Source of the DNA: Hemicentrotus pulcherrimus
Lineage: Eukaryota > Echinodermata > Echinoidea > Camarodonta > Strongylocentrotidae
DNA: 64,000 nt
Reading direction: 5' to 3'
Assembly: GCA_003118195.1 (NCBI GenBank)
Contig: BEXV01000279.1
Span: 73,871 to 137,870, forward strand
Made by a program: the position numbers and the translations under genes. How positions within the stretch are numbered: position 1 is the first letter of the stretch; each line of letters opens with the position of its first letter. Positions 25,062 through 38,111 of the stretch are shown here, piece after piece. Under the pieces are notes generated by a model that was not told the DNA's origin, ran no database searches, and saw nothing but the letters and a program-made list of their open reading frames with translations.

Positions 25062-25092
<31 letters not shown>
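25059..25092 (+). repeat. CT microsatellite
   Basis: CT units interrupted by one CG. The tract directly precedes the acceptor-like CCCCCTCAG at 25093-25101. Confidence 0.9.
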
Positions 25093-25093
<1 letters not shown>

Positions 25094-25101
25094 CCCCTCA
25101 G

Positions 25102-25266
25102 AAGCCTCTGAAAGAACCCACCCCAGTGCAAATTTACCCCAATAGGACCCCCATTTCTCAGCCCGAACAAAGGAGGGGTGTTCTAAACCGTAAGAAGGCC
25201 AGACACCCAACACAAAGGAACAAGCTACGGGGTGAGAATGATGAAGTAACTATGAAACCCATTTAG
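25102..25266 (+). CDS. Candidate terminal exon of unknown gene, basic tail
   Basis: The CT microsatellite followed by CCCCCTCAG forms a near-ideal acceptor. After it 54 codons stay open and end in TAG at 25264. The peptide starts KPLKEPTPVQIYPNRTPI, is rich in Arg/Lys/Pro and ends ENDEVTMKPI. The segment is clearly less AT-rich than its flanks. A GTGAGA donor is also possible near 25234. No family is recognised. The CT repeat could produce a convincing acceptor by chance, so confidence stays low. Confidence 0.2.
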   Translation, partial: KPLKEPTPVQIYPNRTPISQPEQRRGVLNRKKARHPTQRNKLRGENDEVTMKPI

Positions 25267-26194
25267 CATTCAATTCATTGTTGTCAGTGTAAGCAGCACA
25301 AACAATTGGGTCATAGGGTGCATACAGTTTGCTCCCTTCTTTTTCTCTCCAATCACTTTCTTTTCCCCTCTCGTTTGGCCCACATTTTAAGAACTCTGAG
25401 AGAAGATGTATTTAATAAACCATCCCAGCTATACACGGTGAAGGAGACCAGGACTGATGGAGACTCCATCCATGCACAGCACTAATTTGCACCTTATTCC
25501 ATTGGAGTTGCCACCGGTAGCCCATGCTTATTCTTACTTAAGAAATGTGTACAAGACGATGCCTATTCTAGGTACAATATTATTAAAAAATTGGCCATTC
25601 TCAAATTTAGCTAAATTATCATCTGGATATAAATTGAGTTAAACTCTCATTATTCTCAAATAGAAATTTGTGAAAGTGTCATTCTGAAATACTTTACAAA
25701 ATCCATATCACCTTCAGAAGAATTAACTGGCACTGAAAATTTGAACTTAAATGAAATCAGTATCATGATTCAATATAATGATTATCACTCCAAGTAAAAG
25801 GATAACGGTATAAAAGTAATGTAAAAGAATATCATGATCCAGACTATTTATCAAAATAGTCCTTTTTTATAACCAGATAAAACAAATGATATTGTTTTAC
25901 TGATCTCTTTAGTGGTACAGACATACAAGACAGAAATAAAAATTAAATTTAGATCAAAATGAAATAAGTTTGATGATGTGGGTAATGTAATAAGATATTC
26001 TGAACTGAATTAACCCAAGTTAACACAGCATATGCACAGATTTGATAAAGTTTTTGAGGTTTCCATTCCCTTAATTGTCACGGGCATGATAACACACAAA
26101 TGTGGTGATAAGCTAGGATAAGCATGACAGATTAAACTCTTTCTGCATTTGATATTATAACAGTGTGCAAATACTTCCTCAATCTGCTTCCCCC
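25267..26194. other. Gene-free stretch
   Basis: AT-rich sequence without coding signal or repeat structure that I can support. Confidence 0.6.
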
Positions 26195-26248
26195 CTCTCT
26201 CTCTCTCTCTTTCTCTCTCTCTCTGACACCCCCCCCCCAAAAAAAAAA
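26195..26248 (+). repeat. CT microsatellite with C and A runs
   Basis: CT units to 26224, then a C run and an A run to 26248. Confidence 0.9.
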
Positions 26249-26932
26249 TTCAATTACAGGTAACTGCACTTTGCGAATGTATGTGTTGAGGAAAACAACA
26301 GAACTTCCGTCAAAATATCTGTTTAGCCAATGAATGATTTGACTCTACATCATATGTTTTTAAACACAACACTGCAGTTTTCAAACGTAATATTACATTA
26401 ACCCATCCAAACCACCTCTTGTCTATAATGTACACAAACTGTGATGAAATGCGGGCACAATTACAAATATCCACATAAGTCCACTCTCAGCCATATGGTC
26501 TAATGTAATTTCTTGTCTAGATTCCCAACACTCAACATTCACACACATATTATAAAGCAATCTAGCTCGAAGCGATAAAAAGTACAGCCAACCCTTGTTG
26601 TTGCTTAACATCAAGTGATTGGAGGACTATGCAACCAGTGAAGTGTTACATTTTCATCGCTCACCTGGAAAGGGTCCAGGATTCGTTAAATAAAATTCCT
26701 TGACAGTAATATGCACTCAGTTAAACGGGTATTAGAGAGGTGAAAGCGTTTAATGTCAGAAAAATATGGCACAAAGACTGCATCGTAAAAACTGGCATTG
26801 TACCATAAAATAGACAAACAACTTTATATATACAGTATTATTAACATAAACTTCATGGCACTGTTTCATTCATTTTAAATATTGATTAGAAGTGTGTTTG
26901 AACATTGATTATTTGATAAATATTGATATTAA

Positions 26933-27221
26933 TGGTGGTCTTGATTGTTGTTGTTGGTAGAGGTGGTGGTGGTGGTAATAGTGGTAGTGGTGGTGGTAGT
27001 GATGATTTTGGTGCTGGTGGTGATGATGGTGGTGGTGGTGCTGGTGATGATGATGGAGGTGGTGGTGGTGATGATGGTGCTGGTGGTGGTGGTGGTGCTG
27101 GTGATGATGATGATGGTGGTGGTGGTGCTGGTGATGATGATGATGGTGGTGGTGGTGGTGATGATGATGGTGGTGGTGGTGCTGGTGATGATGATGGTGG
27201 TAGTAATGGTGGAGGTGGTGC
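26933..27221 (+). repeat. GGT/GAT trinucleotide minisatellite
   Basis: About 290 bp of GGT, GAT and occasional GCT triplets. Its three-base period keeps several frames open on both strands: Gly/Asp and Val/Met tracts on +, a poly-His tract on -. These frames are products of the repeat and are not genes. The blocks alternate as GGT runs followed by GAT runs, so a longer unit of roughly 30-40 bp is superimposed. Confidence 0.95.
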
Positions 27222-27262
27222 TTATGAAAGAAATAATTCAACTTGATTGAAGTTCACGATCA

Positions 27263-27363
27263 TGGGTGTCGATCTGTAATTGATACCTATTGTTCAGGGG
27301 GGATGATCTATTCATTCATCCCCCCCCCCCCCAACAATAGGTATTACATAAGGATCGACACCC
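27263..27363. repeat. Foldback inverted repeat with G/C-run core
   Basis: The left arm (TGGGTGTCGATC, then TACCTATTGTT) pairs with the right arm (AACAATAGGTA, then GATCGACACCCA). Inside the arms a G run at about 27297-27302 faces a C run at about 27319-27332 around a short AT-rich loop, so the whole 100 bp can fold into one long hairpin. It sits just downstream of the GGT/GAT repeat. Confidence 0.8.
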
Positions 27364-27908
27364 ATATTCACGATGATGGTGAATTAAATACGATAATGAT
27401 CATTGATATACATGGACATCATGATTATAAATAGAATGATGGAGACCCTGCACCAATGACAACCCTGGAACTAAAAGTCTTGGTGACATAATGGTGTCAA
27501 TATTGTAGGCCTAAAATTCTTTTTCACAAGAGTGACCCAGTAGTATTAAATGTCTTTCTCATTTTCTTTCTACATCATGCAAGCTCACTGGTATATGTCA
27601 CATGTGATGACACATATCAAGAACGAATCTCAAAATGCTGTCATACCACATAAACTTGTTTACCACTGTTTGAAGAAACTTATTTCTAGCTCAGCAGAAC
27701 TCAAGATTAGATTCACTTTTGTGACAAATCTAGCTAAGGGTGGATTTAGGGTGCGCTAATTCAATAGACTTGAGTTGTGGTCTATTTTTGAAATAATTCA
27801 ATTTAGTATTGATTTCTTGCAAGGGAGAATAGTGCTAACATGTGACATAAACAAAAGATGAATATAATTTGGTGTAAAAACTGAGTGAAGTACACAAAAC
27901 CAGAAAAG

Positions 27909-27921
27909 GGAGAAAAGAGAG

Positions 27922-27957
<36 letters not shown>

Positions 27958-27991
27958 GGGAGAAAAGAGAGGAGAGAGAGGGAGAGACAGA

Positions 27992-28041
<50 letters not shown>
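27909..28041 (+). repeat. Long GA microsatellite
   Basis: About 130 bp of GA units, purines on the + strand, with GGG and ACAGACAA interruptions. The complementary strand gives spurious Ser/Leu frames. Confidence 0.95.
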
Positions 28042-28044
<3 letters not shown>

Positions 28045-29474
28045 TCAGGTGATATACAAAAAGAAGCCAACAATTACAGACATTCATTCTATATATATGG
28101 CCAACACAGAGTTTTCCAAGCCAAATTTGATACAATTAGAAATGATCTACCACAAACCCAAGCATTTAACTTGTTTGATTAAAAGTTGATTCCTCCAAAA
28201 CTGCTTGTCAGCAAATTCTTCGATACTCGAGTATAACAATATAATAGCTTCCTATGTGGTCTAATACTATTATTATCAAACCCTCACAAAAATATCCATA
28301 CATACCAATTTTATGTTCTTTTCACAATTTCAAATGCATGTTTGCCTAATCCTCCTTGCTTCCTGACTGAAAAAATTGTGCAAACATGCACTTTATTGCC
28401 CAAGGATTAGTACAGCACTACTCTCTCAAACTCATTAAATTGCTGTACTCCAAAAAATTATTCCCCCCAAAAAATGTTTACCACTCCGCCTAAATGTATA
28501 ATGGTGTTCGCAGAGGTTTTGATATTTCATTTTTTTTCTGCTAAAGAGGGGTCGAAACTGACAGTAAAACTTCTAGGAAGATCCAAAACCAATGAATGAT
28601 ATGAAGTAATTTATTTGTATCGTCTCTCAACTCATCTATTCCAGCTTCTCCTCTTTTTATTCCCAAAGTTTGTATTTTCTGTGGTGTATCCCCCCAGGCC
28701 CCACCCCTCCTAGATTAAAAATGCTTTGCCTTTCCCAATGTCTTCTCCCCCAAAGCGAGCTCATAATAGAAGTGGTTCCTTGTATTGATGAAATACTGTG
28801 ATCCATCTCTTTAACCATGGACCCTACCACCATGCTTTAACAAAATGAAATAGAGCTTCCTTTTTATTACATTACTTTATGTCAGTTGAATATATGGAAA
28901 TGACAAATTGCAACAAATTTTGCAACCTGAAGGAGCTCTTTCAACATTTGAGATAAATGTGTACATTACAGGGGCTAGTCATCTTAGAGCTTACTCTACT
29001 CAGCTGTCAAAACAAGTGTAGGATATTATTTTTGTTCTCACCTCATTCTTAACAATGTCATTAATTTAGTTCCTCACATTGATATCAAGAGAAGATTATG
29101 AAAATGATACTGAAACATTTCTTAGATATCTTAGTTATCAATTCTCAAAGCTACAGTGAGTACATCGTTAAAATGAAACTTCATATTTTCACAATTGTAT
29201 GAGTAGAGTAAGGATCCAACAGATAGGCTGGAATACCATGACCTAGATTCAGCTTGGTTGGCAGGACTCCTTGATAATTCTGTCATAAATACCTGTAGAT
29301 TTTTATGAAGGAAGCTCGTAAAAAAGCAAATATTTATGATAGCAAATCATAAATCAGGATCTAAAAAGTCAGCAGATTCCTGACAGTGTCACTGATGCAA
29401 TGGACCTATTACACAGCTGTATATACATGATGGTATATAGGAGAATTGACTGAAAACACATATACAATGTATTT

Positions 29475-29520
<46 letters not shown>

Positions 29521-31050
29521 TAAAGGGAAAGGGGATTAGTTTGTTTAAATAACTTCTGAGAAAAAAGAAAGAAAGAATCATTCATCTGTAAAGGAAAAAC
29601 GAAAAAAAGCAAATAAGATAAAAGAAAAAATAAACACGGGAGAAATCAGATGACAGAAAAATAAAGAGAAGAAAGGAAAACAGAGTGAAATTCAAAGAAG
29701 AATATAGAAGCAACTAAACTGTAGTGAGGAGTGCAAATCACCTCTATTTTACTTAAATTGACCGGCAATGTGAAGTGTTATGTATAAGTTAAGCAGGACG
29801 AAACACTTGAAAAAGCAATTTAGTTCTTTTCCTATTTCTAAGCATCTCTTAGCTTGTGCAAATAATTGTACTTTTCTCCGTCAAGGAAAACTTTCTGCAA
29901 TAAAATGGAGCACGATTTTTGAAACAATTTAGAGCTATTACTAGAAGCAGCTCTAACACTATGCGAACCATTTCTAATAAGACACGCTTGAGTTACAAGC
30001 CCCCTTGGGCTTTTAGGACAGTTAAAGATTCCTCATCTTCAGAAGAATGTGGTTTATAATTTGGAAATTGGTGTCAATTACAAATTTTCTCACGGAAAAT
30101 CCCCAAAACACTCTTTCAGTCTCTTAATGAGAATAGTCCGGGGAAACACAGAAGGAAACCAAGCAAAGCATGATGCCCTCTAAGATGTTATAGCCAAGTT
30201 TAGCCGATAGGGGTAATCAATGAAACAACAATGGGATAAGTCAAACAACAAGTTGACTAAAATGTAAGTATATTCATTCTTAAAGTGAATCATTTTGGAA
30301 AGGCTTCTGCTGTGATAGGAAGCAAGATCCTCAGGGCCAGATACAGGATTGATTTTTGGCGAGCTAAAAAGCAACAGAGAGGAAAGTAATCAATACAGGG
30401 AAAGTGGAAATTCAGGCGTGAGAAAGCGTAACTGCAAGAAAGCGGTCAAAACAAAACAGAGCGTGGAGAAAGGGATCATCTCAGTCAAGAGCTTCAATGT
30501 GAGGATGAAAAGTGCTTTTTAGGGTGAAATGCCATCAGAATTATGTCTACACATCATCCCCTGGTCATGGTAGTACGTAATAGAATTCAGGAAATTTGCG
30601 TATACTCATGTCCAGAACAGCAGAAATACGTTTTTTATTATCAACACAAATAAAATTATGATGAAACAGTAAACAATGGTAATCAGCTATTATTTTTTTT
30701 TAAATGTATGCACCAGTAGCATGAATATGATAGTAAAAGCTGACCAGTCACTTTGAAGTTCTGAAAACACTTTTGATTTCATTCCCTAAATCCCATCACA
30801 GTGTCTTACAGATCTTGATGTAATAATAAATGAAACTACCGTAAATGAAATCTTGAATACAGTTTAGATGCTGACTGAATAATTTTCGATAAGTAGGAAT
30901 GCTCTATTCAGAATACAATGAAAAGCATTTTTCCTGCTTCAATGGAATATTGAATAGAAGCATGGAAGTTGAATCCCTCGTCATGTTGTGACGCATGCTC
31001 ACTCATGTATACATCAGTCAATACTTCCTCAATGCACATGGCTCCATGTA
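28042..31050. other. Gene-free stretch
   Basis: AT-rich, with a GA microsatellite at 29478-29516 and a purine-rich region to about 29700. No exon-like segment is supported. Confidence 0.6.
29478..29516 (+). repeat. GA microsatellite
   Basis: About 19 uninterrupted GA units, purines on the + strand. Confidence 0.95.
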
Positions 31051-31133
31051 GATTAAAACAGAGCAATTATATCAAGTCAAATATGATTAAAACAGAGCAA
31101 TTATATCAAGTCAAATATGATTAAAACAGATCA
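31051..31133 (+). repeat. 34-bp tandem repeat, 2.4 copies
   Basis: Two identical 34-bp units, each starting GATTAAAACAGAGCAATTAT, are followed by a partial third with one change. The near identity points to a recent duplication. Confidence 0.9.
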
Positions 31134-32043
31134 ATGAGCTAATTCGCTAAAACACTAAGGTTTTAAAAAGAAAAGAAAACAGAAATTAAAGCCGCATGAC
31201 ACTGAGTATAGAGTAAAGTTAGACAGAGATGAAAGGAGGATTGTAAGCATAGTGGATAATATGAGGCTTAAAGGGGAAGTTCACACAGATATTATCTTGG
31301 TTTTCATAAAAGGAGAACAATTAGGGAAATAGGAAAGATATGAATTTTTGAAGTTGTCATCAGTGAAACACAAATCGGCAACAGTCTGACGTATCTTGTT
31401 AGCCCCTCACCAATTTGCTTTGTCATGTATAGAAAGCTTCAGAAAATATAATTTTTAAAAGTTATTGATCGTAAAAGACTTGTTTCATACAGGGGTTGTA
31501 TAAAAATATTTGCAATAATTAAAACCAACTTGAATTACAAGTACATTATAGGTTTTTTTAAGGGTTTGAATTAAACAGGCGAAATCCTCATGATTTAAAA
31601 AAAGAAAGAAATAGTCACAACTGATTTAGATTCCTGTAATCGGCAGTATTTTCTCTTCATATTCCCATATTTGCAATACTGCTGAACTTCAATGATTTGT
31701 GTATTCTGCATTAATAAAATGTATTAATAATGATGTAATCATCATTATGTAATCATCCATTTACAAAACAAACATGATGTTTATGATTCACACTGCCAAA
31801 ATTGTTTCAAGAGAATAGTAAACATTTCTAACACGCAGAAATAGACTAATTCTCTGATACTTTGACAACTGCACAATACATTTTAAAATTGCAACCATTC
31901 CAATCTTTCGTTTTGACTTATTTCACCCCAAAACTCTAGGATTTATAGTTATACATAAATATTGCCTTGATTCCTTTAATAATTTACATTGACTGGGGAA
32001 TTTCACATTTTGTCCCTCAACCATCTTCAAAAGTGCAAAAGCA
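31134..32043. other. Gene-free stretch
   Basis: No exon is supported. A segment beginning TTAAAGGGGAAGTTCAC near 31268 resembles the end of a miniature transposon, but no second end was found. Confidence 0.5.
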
Positions 32044-32419
32044 TTAAAGGTAAAGACAAGTATTGGAAACGCCCCAATTTCAAAAAAAATGAAATGGAAA
32101 CTCTCATTACCAATCATGTGAAAGAATATGTTTTGACTAATACATGATGATAAAAAATTTGCAGGGAAACCGCCTACTAATTCATACATTTGGTAAATTT
32201 GTTTCTCTCATGGTCTGTGAGAGATATAGGGTAGTCCCATATACATCTTTCTGTGTATAGTGCTTGTAACTTTACGAAGAATGGGCCAAATTACTTATCA
32301 TTTTGATGATTCCAGAACCTTGCAGATGCTAGATGCTAGATGATCAAACTTTTCTGATCGATTCCACAACGTTTCTTTCACAATGCAATTGCAGGACCAT
32401 AACCGGTCTTTACCTTTTA
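32044..32419 (+). mobile_element. Second-family TTAA miniature element, copy A
   Basis: About 376 bp, nearly identical to 56358-56731. The left end TTAAAGGTAAAGAC and the right end GGTCTTTACCTTTTA are inverted repeats of about 14 bases. The left edge carries TTAA; the right edge reads TTTTAT, a likely later change. No protein is encoded. Compared with copy B it has scattered substitutions and an extra short A run near 32085. Confidence 0.8.
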
Positions 32420-35400
32420 TCAAGAACAAAATCTTCACTTCAGAAGGTCTATCAGCTTCAGTTTTTAATGTTTAAGATCTTTAAAAAGAAAAAAAGAAAG
32501 ATTAGAAAGTACTTTCCATATAAAATAAAATGAATAAGTAGACATGAGGCACTACAAAAAATCAAAAAGTTGAAAATTGTTTTTAATGTACTCTCTTGAA
32601 AGCATTACAAAACGGGGTGAAGCTAAGTGAGACAACATTACACAACGTTCTGGTCTCGTTCTTTCTACCACACTTAATTTCACAGATATTTACAACCATT
32701 TCACCCTTTAACTTTAAAAGGAATCCGAAAGAGTTACTAAAAGCCTCTTTATATATTGTCCGCATACTTCCCTCTGAAATATTTCAACAGTTTCCTTGCA
32801 TTTTCTGCAATATCAGGCCCAGTGTAGCAATTTGAAATGAAAACACGCAAATGAAAAATATTGATGAAGTCATAACTATAGACTGTTTACATGACTGGAT
32901 TGGTAATATGGAAACCAATAAATCAGCAACTTAACTTTAAAAAATAATACAAAACCACTGGATATTGTACCAGTACTTTTCAGATGTGTCCCCATTCATC
33001 ATGAGCATAAATTGTGAAGAAAGAGGTTCCTTAATTCCCTTTCTACACCATTCCCACCCCGATATAAAACCACAAATGGAGCATGAAAATGGCTTCTGGA
33101 ACCCATTATGAAGATCACGATTTTGCAAAGAGTAGGCGGAGGAGACACTTTGAGTATAGAATGTAATACTTAATTCTGCATGACATGTCTGCTGTCTGGT
33201 GATTTTCTGAAACCCTCTTATTTAGATCTATTCATTCTCAATGACTGGCTCCTCTCTGATTAGGAACTCAGGCATTAACAAACTTACTTCTCCGGCATGG
33301 AAACTCACATCAGATATGGACTTTAAAAAACTCCTTAGGACCTGAGCTACACCAATTTCTGTTTTTCACAAGATTTTCAATTGCCTAATTTTAGTAAGAT
33401 GTCACCACTTTTTGGTACTTACGTATTTTTGGTATGAACATACCATTTCATATGTTTCTCATCTCTAAAATAATTATTAAATGATGTGAATTGAATATCT
33501 CCTTATTAAAGTTGACACCTAAAGATACGTAAAAAATCTCATATGACGATCAATTGTTTAAAAAAATATTTCCTCGTTTTTCTTTGACTAATCTTTTTCA
33601 GAGGGGTGGAGTTTTCTCCAGTGGTCTGTAACAGTATGCTGTGCCATGATGGCTAATGGACAAACAGGGATATATATTAAATGGATGAAAGAAAGTTGCT
33701 TGGTAATGAACCGGGGAAACTGTACACATACAAAATTCTGTGCTTTGTTTTAAAAAGACATTTAAAAAGTCACACTGAGCATACATACTGTAACTTGGCA
33801 GGTCTCTTTTTAATACTATCTTAAAAACTTAGGGCAAATACCATAAGGTATTTTGAACATGAAAGAAAAGACATGCATAGGGTTTCAGTAAGCTTTAAGG
33901 ATAAAGAGTGATTTGGAGTCAGAATGATACTGATGGACAACAGCCAAGGATTTTCTAGACTAAAATAAACATCAAGTAGGATTAAATATTCTAACTTTCT
34001 TGATGTTTCAAAGAAGAACTTACCATAATTTATGGAAAATTGTACCACATACTACCACTATTCTACAAAGAAGTGGCAATCAGACATTTATGCAGATGTT
34101 TATCTTGTACATTTTGTATACAATGCTCTTAATATTGTAATAATTTGTCATAAATATATCTGTCACTTGAAGTGTCAATGATCATAACAATATTAACAAA
34201 ATGGAAAAACCCACACAAATTATGCTTGCTGTCAATCTCTTATCACATTACGCTTCATACATTTCTGCTCCATTATGATTATGTCCCTTTGTCTTAATCA
34301 CCTTTTCCATTGCAACAAACATGAATAAAAACAAAGACCAGCTTATTGATGATCAATGAAGTATATCTTCCATGGATGATAGCAGGCATCTACACCCACA
34401 TTCTATCAGGAGATTTATAATTGCGGAGCGCCAGGAGTCTCAAGTATGACAGATAGGAGCGCTGTACAAGAACCCATTATTATCATTATTATTCAAAGGA
34501 AGATTAAAGAGTAAAATGGAATCAAATTGAAATTTACTCTCACATAATCAAATCTTTGAGAGAACTGAATTGTCCTAGCGAGCAATATCTACTGTGCACT
34601 GTCAAAGACATTTCTTCAATATCATATATGACAATAGTGAATGACAATGTAATAACTGAGAATGATGTATCCATGAATATAAGTGATAGAATTAATATCA
34701 ACATTTTCCTGCTCTAAGAATTATTTTCACTTAAACTTGGTATTTCTATTTTTCTCAATTAGGCACTGCATACAGGCCCACCTTCCTGCATTTTGAAAGA
34801 ACAAAAATCTATTTTATTGCAGAGGTGGATAAGACCTTTAAATTTGTGATGGTTTAGAAATATTGTAGTGCTCTATCGCCTGTCAATTTGACACACAAAA
34901 CAGATTTTGAGAGCTGATACAATAAATAACAATAACAAAATATACAATTTGGTTGACAAGTTCAAGGCAGCACCTTTAGAAATTACACACCTTCTAAACT
35001 AAATCGTCTAAAAATAACCATAATGACCAAACCAAATTGGGTTGGAATGTCCCGAAGTGCCTTCACAGGCCTTTTAGGCATATGAATGAATGAGGTTTAA
35101 TCAAGAAACTGCAATATAAATACTTTTAATTTCCTCTTTTCTTCATGAATGAGTTTCAAATGAGATGATATGAAAGGTAAAATAGAAAAGGAACATTATG
35201 TACAGAGAACAGTAAGAAAGTTTTAATGAGAGATGTTGATCAGAGGACAAATCATATGAATAGAATGTTAGGATAGGTGAGATAAGTAAAATAAAATGCA
35301 TAAAGCTGGAATATAATAAAAATAAATAGACGCCATGTTAATGGTATAGATGGAAATCAAAGCAGACATTCAAAATGTACAAAGGCTTCAAAAAGGTACT

Positions 35401-36443
35401 CCAAATTGCCAATCAACTTTACCAATTCTAAGAAAAGAAAACAATATAGAAATACAACAATTGGATTATAACTCAAACTTGGGAAAATATAAACAACAAT
35501 GTCAAAATAACTTGAAAATAAAATAAAAACAGTGTGACCCATTTTTTTTTTGTCCTACGGTATATTTTATTTCATTTTATTTAGGGTTGTATCTTATTCT
35601 TTGAGAAACAGTGGTAAATAATTATCAAATTGTTATCACCCTGATTGATCTCAATGTTTACTGATCGTTATCAGCACTGATGGGGGTGGTTCCACTCTCT
35701 CACATTGAAAACACAATACCTAGATGAGTTGATAATACAGGCTTTATTAAATCAATGAATTATCAGATGAAAATATACGATTGACAGGAATCCAGTTTAA
35801 ATTAATACAATACAAGTGGTATATATATATTGGGGTGATCGCATACACCCTAAATGATTAGATATTGATGGATGTTGCCTTGTGGCATAATCATTCTGAT
35901 CTATTCCTGATCTATTCCTGCTGAAAAGCGATATTGATATTGTTTGTGAGCACGGGTGAACTCTCTATGAACCATGATGGTGACAGACACGAACACAAAT
36001 CTGCCCAGTTGGTCTTTTTATTCATTCATTCATTCTCTTTGGCCTCTGATATGCTTGGTCTATAGTGCCTATCCTCTAAAACCAGCTTGGAGGTATTATC
36101 TTACACGAACAGATAAATGCATTATTAATAGAACTGCATGCCTGAGCATCTTGGACCAACTGTGTGTCTTATTATAATGACAGAGCCGAGTTATGATATA
36201 TTATTTTGTTTAACACCATGCAGCAAAAATAGACAAAGCTCTTCCTATAATTTGAAACACCCGGAGGAAACCATTGTTTGAATTACTGGGTTGATATGAG
36301 GAAGCCCATTTACTATCCATCCCAACTTTGTAGACTTCATAAGGCTTACTCCTTTCAGAAGATTTAGTGTCCTCTCTCCCTATGTATGCTAGATAATTAA
36401 CCAGTTTTTCTTGTCTTGTCCATCGCTAGCAGGGCTGGGCTGT
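32420..36443. other. Gene-free stretch, possible 3' UTR of a minus-strand gene near its right end
   Basis: AT-rich with no convincing exon. If the candidate last exon at 36444-36484 is real, its 3' UTR would run leftwards; a minus-strand AATAAA lies at 36017-36022 and others at about 35566-35580 and 35741. A more balanced segment near 34380-34470 and another near 33170-33310 resemble non-coding conserved sequence. Confidence 0.4.
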
Positions 36444-36484
36444 TCACTCTGGTGCCGGCATGACTGGTTCTTGACTCACTGGAT
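36444..36484 (-). CDS. Candidate last coding exon of an unknown minus-strand gene
   Basis: On the minus strand the acceptor CATTCTTGTTTGCAG is followed by two bases that complete a codon and then PVSQEPVMPAPE and TGA. The block around it is richer in GC than its flanks. Its phase matches the candidate donor exon at 62664-62685, so that a joined AAA GAT CCA would read K-D-P. I do not recognise the C-terminus. A second frame also stays open (SSESRTSHAGTRVNSP), so the reading frame is not proven. Confidence 0.22.
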
Positions 36485-37260
36485 CTGCAAACAAGAATGA
36501 GAATAGAAAAAAAATTGAAGAAAATAATGAAAAAAAAAAATTAAATATAAAAAATAGTTGGAAAGCATGCATTTTGTTAAAGCACCAGGAAATATATTAA
36601 CCATTCTGAAGAGAATTTAAGCGATGAGAAATTTTGTTTCAAAATTTGGTTGACACTGGATTTTTCATATTGTGGGATCCATGAAAAAAATCATGTATGA
36701 TTGGGAAATACAGCAAATTTTTAAAGTATAATATCTGAAGAAAATGTGCCTAAAATTTGCCAACATTTCAATATATGTTTCAAAATGTTTATAAAACGTA
36801 GTTAGAGAGTCGCATCAAATGCTATACCATTAAAATCATCCAGGGTCAGTGGCAATAGAATGACATGGCATTTCTAAATTTGTTATGAACTACTGGTTAT
36901 CTAGTCAGAGAATCAAAAATAAAAGTTTAGAGCATGCCTCTGATAGTTTGGGAAGACACTGTATGTATGCAATCAAACTCTTTAAGACAATCTTCATTTA
37001 AATATACCGTAGATATGAAAAGAGAAACACACAAATGACAGCCAAATGAAGGAACATGTTACATCGTAACCTGATAGAAAATACTTTTTCAGTGCTCAGC
37101 GAAGTCTTTTATTGAGCAGATTAGTGGCAGTATTGCTCCGTAAGTGTGGGTGTATACCGGTAATAATTTCTAAGAAAAAGTCTTATAAACCTTATAACCT
37201 TCCCTGGGATAGAAAGCGAACACACCTAGTGTAAATCTCATTCATTCATAAGGAGGTTAG

Positions 37261-37423
37261 CTTCTATATACTTCACTGGTTTTTTCAATTCTTATGTAAG
37301 ATAGATTTTACATCTACAATACCTTAAAGGTGAACATTTACAAACAGTCTTTCATATAAGATGTAAAATCTATCTTACATAAGAATAAAAGGTGCGAAAG
37401 AAAACCAGTGAAGTACATAGATG
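37261..37423. repeat. Long inverted repeat (foldback)
   Basis: The arms at 37288-37315 and 37359-37386 are perfect complements over 28 bases around a 43-base loop. Outside them the pairing continues imperfectly (TACTTCACTGGTTTT against AAAACCAGTGAAGTA) to the outer limits. No internal coding sequence is present. The loop contains CTTAAAGGTGAAC. It could be a foldback transposon or the source of a hairpin RNA. Confidence 0.85.
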
Positions 37424-38049
37424 CTATTATTTTGTAATATCTTGTATTCTTGATCTGTTTTGCAAATGTAACGAAGTACATATGGGCATGAATGTTTTAA
37501 AAAGAATACTACACTATGTGTTTGCTTTCTTGGTAATTTTTAACCAAAAATCAATGTTTTCCACATAATTTATTTTGTAAGGGTTAGGAATACGAGGCCT
37601 GGTAAGGACTTAAATTCTGCATAATATCGTAACACAAAGTTCAATTTCAAATGATGTATCACACAAAGTGACATACATCGTACATCATAGAATGCTCTTT
37701 AATAATGAAAAGGAATATTCTACTGACTGTATGGTGCAAGACATCCATGATAAAAGAACAGGCTATCAATGAAATCGATACAGTTATCTGAGGGGAAGGG
37801 ATGGATTAAAATCAGATTAAAACGAAGGCAAAAAGCCAAATCATGGAACCATAATCCTGATTGCAGTGAATAGGCCTATATGATTCCTACTCGGGTGTCA
37901 TGTGACTACCATAGGTTTGTGAGTGCGGTACACCTCCTCTCTAGCTGAGCCATGGATTCTAATCAATTCTATACCCACACTCATTTGATAGTGGTTTGAG
38001 ATTTCAAAATGATTTCTTGGTAGAACTAAATCCAGTAATTAACCAGGAA

Positions 38050-38059
38050 AAGAGAGAGA

Positions 38060-38108
<49 letters not shown>
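38050..38108 (+). repeat. GA microsatellite
   Basis: About 28 GA units, purines on the + strand, with one GGT interruption near the start. Confidence 0.95.

Positions 38109-38111
<3 letters not shown>

Noticed and set aside
26909..27250. Long Gly/Asp, Val/Met and poly-His frames on both strands
   Set aside because: All are products of the GGT/GAT trinucleotide repeat.
27798..28135. Two long minus-strand Ser/Leu frames
   Set aside because: They are made by the GA microsatellite at 27909-28041. The same reasoning removes the frames at 29369-29612, 53770-54183 and 56771-57077.
31268..31450. Sequence starting TTAAAGGGGAAGTTCAC, similar to the ends of miniature transposons
   Set aside because: No matching inverted end was found nearby, so element limits cannot be supported.
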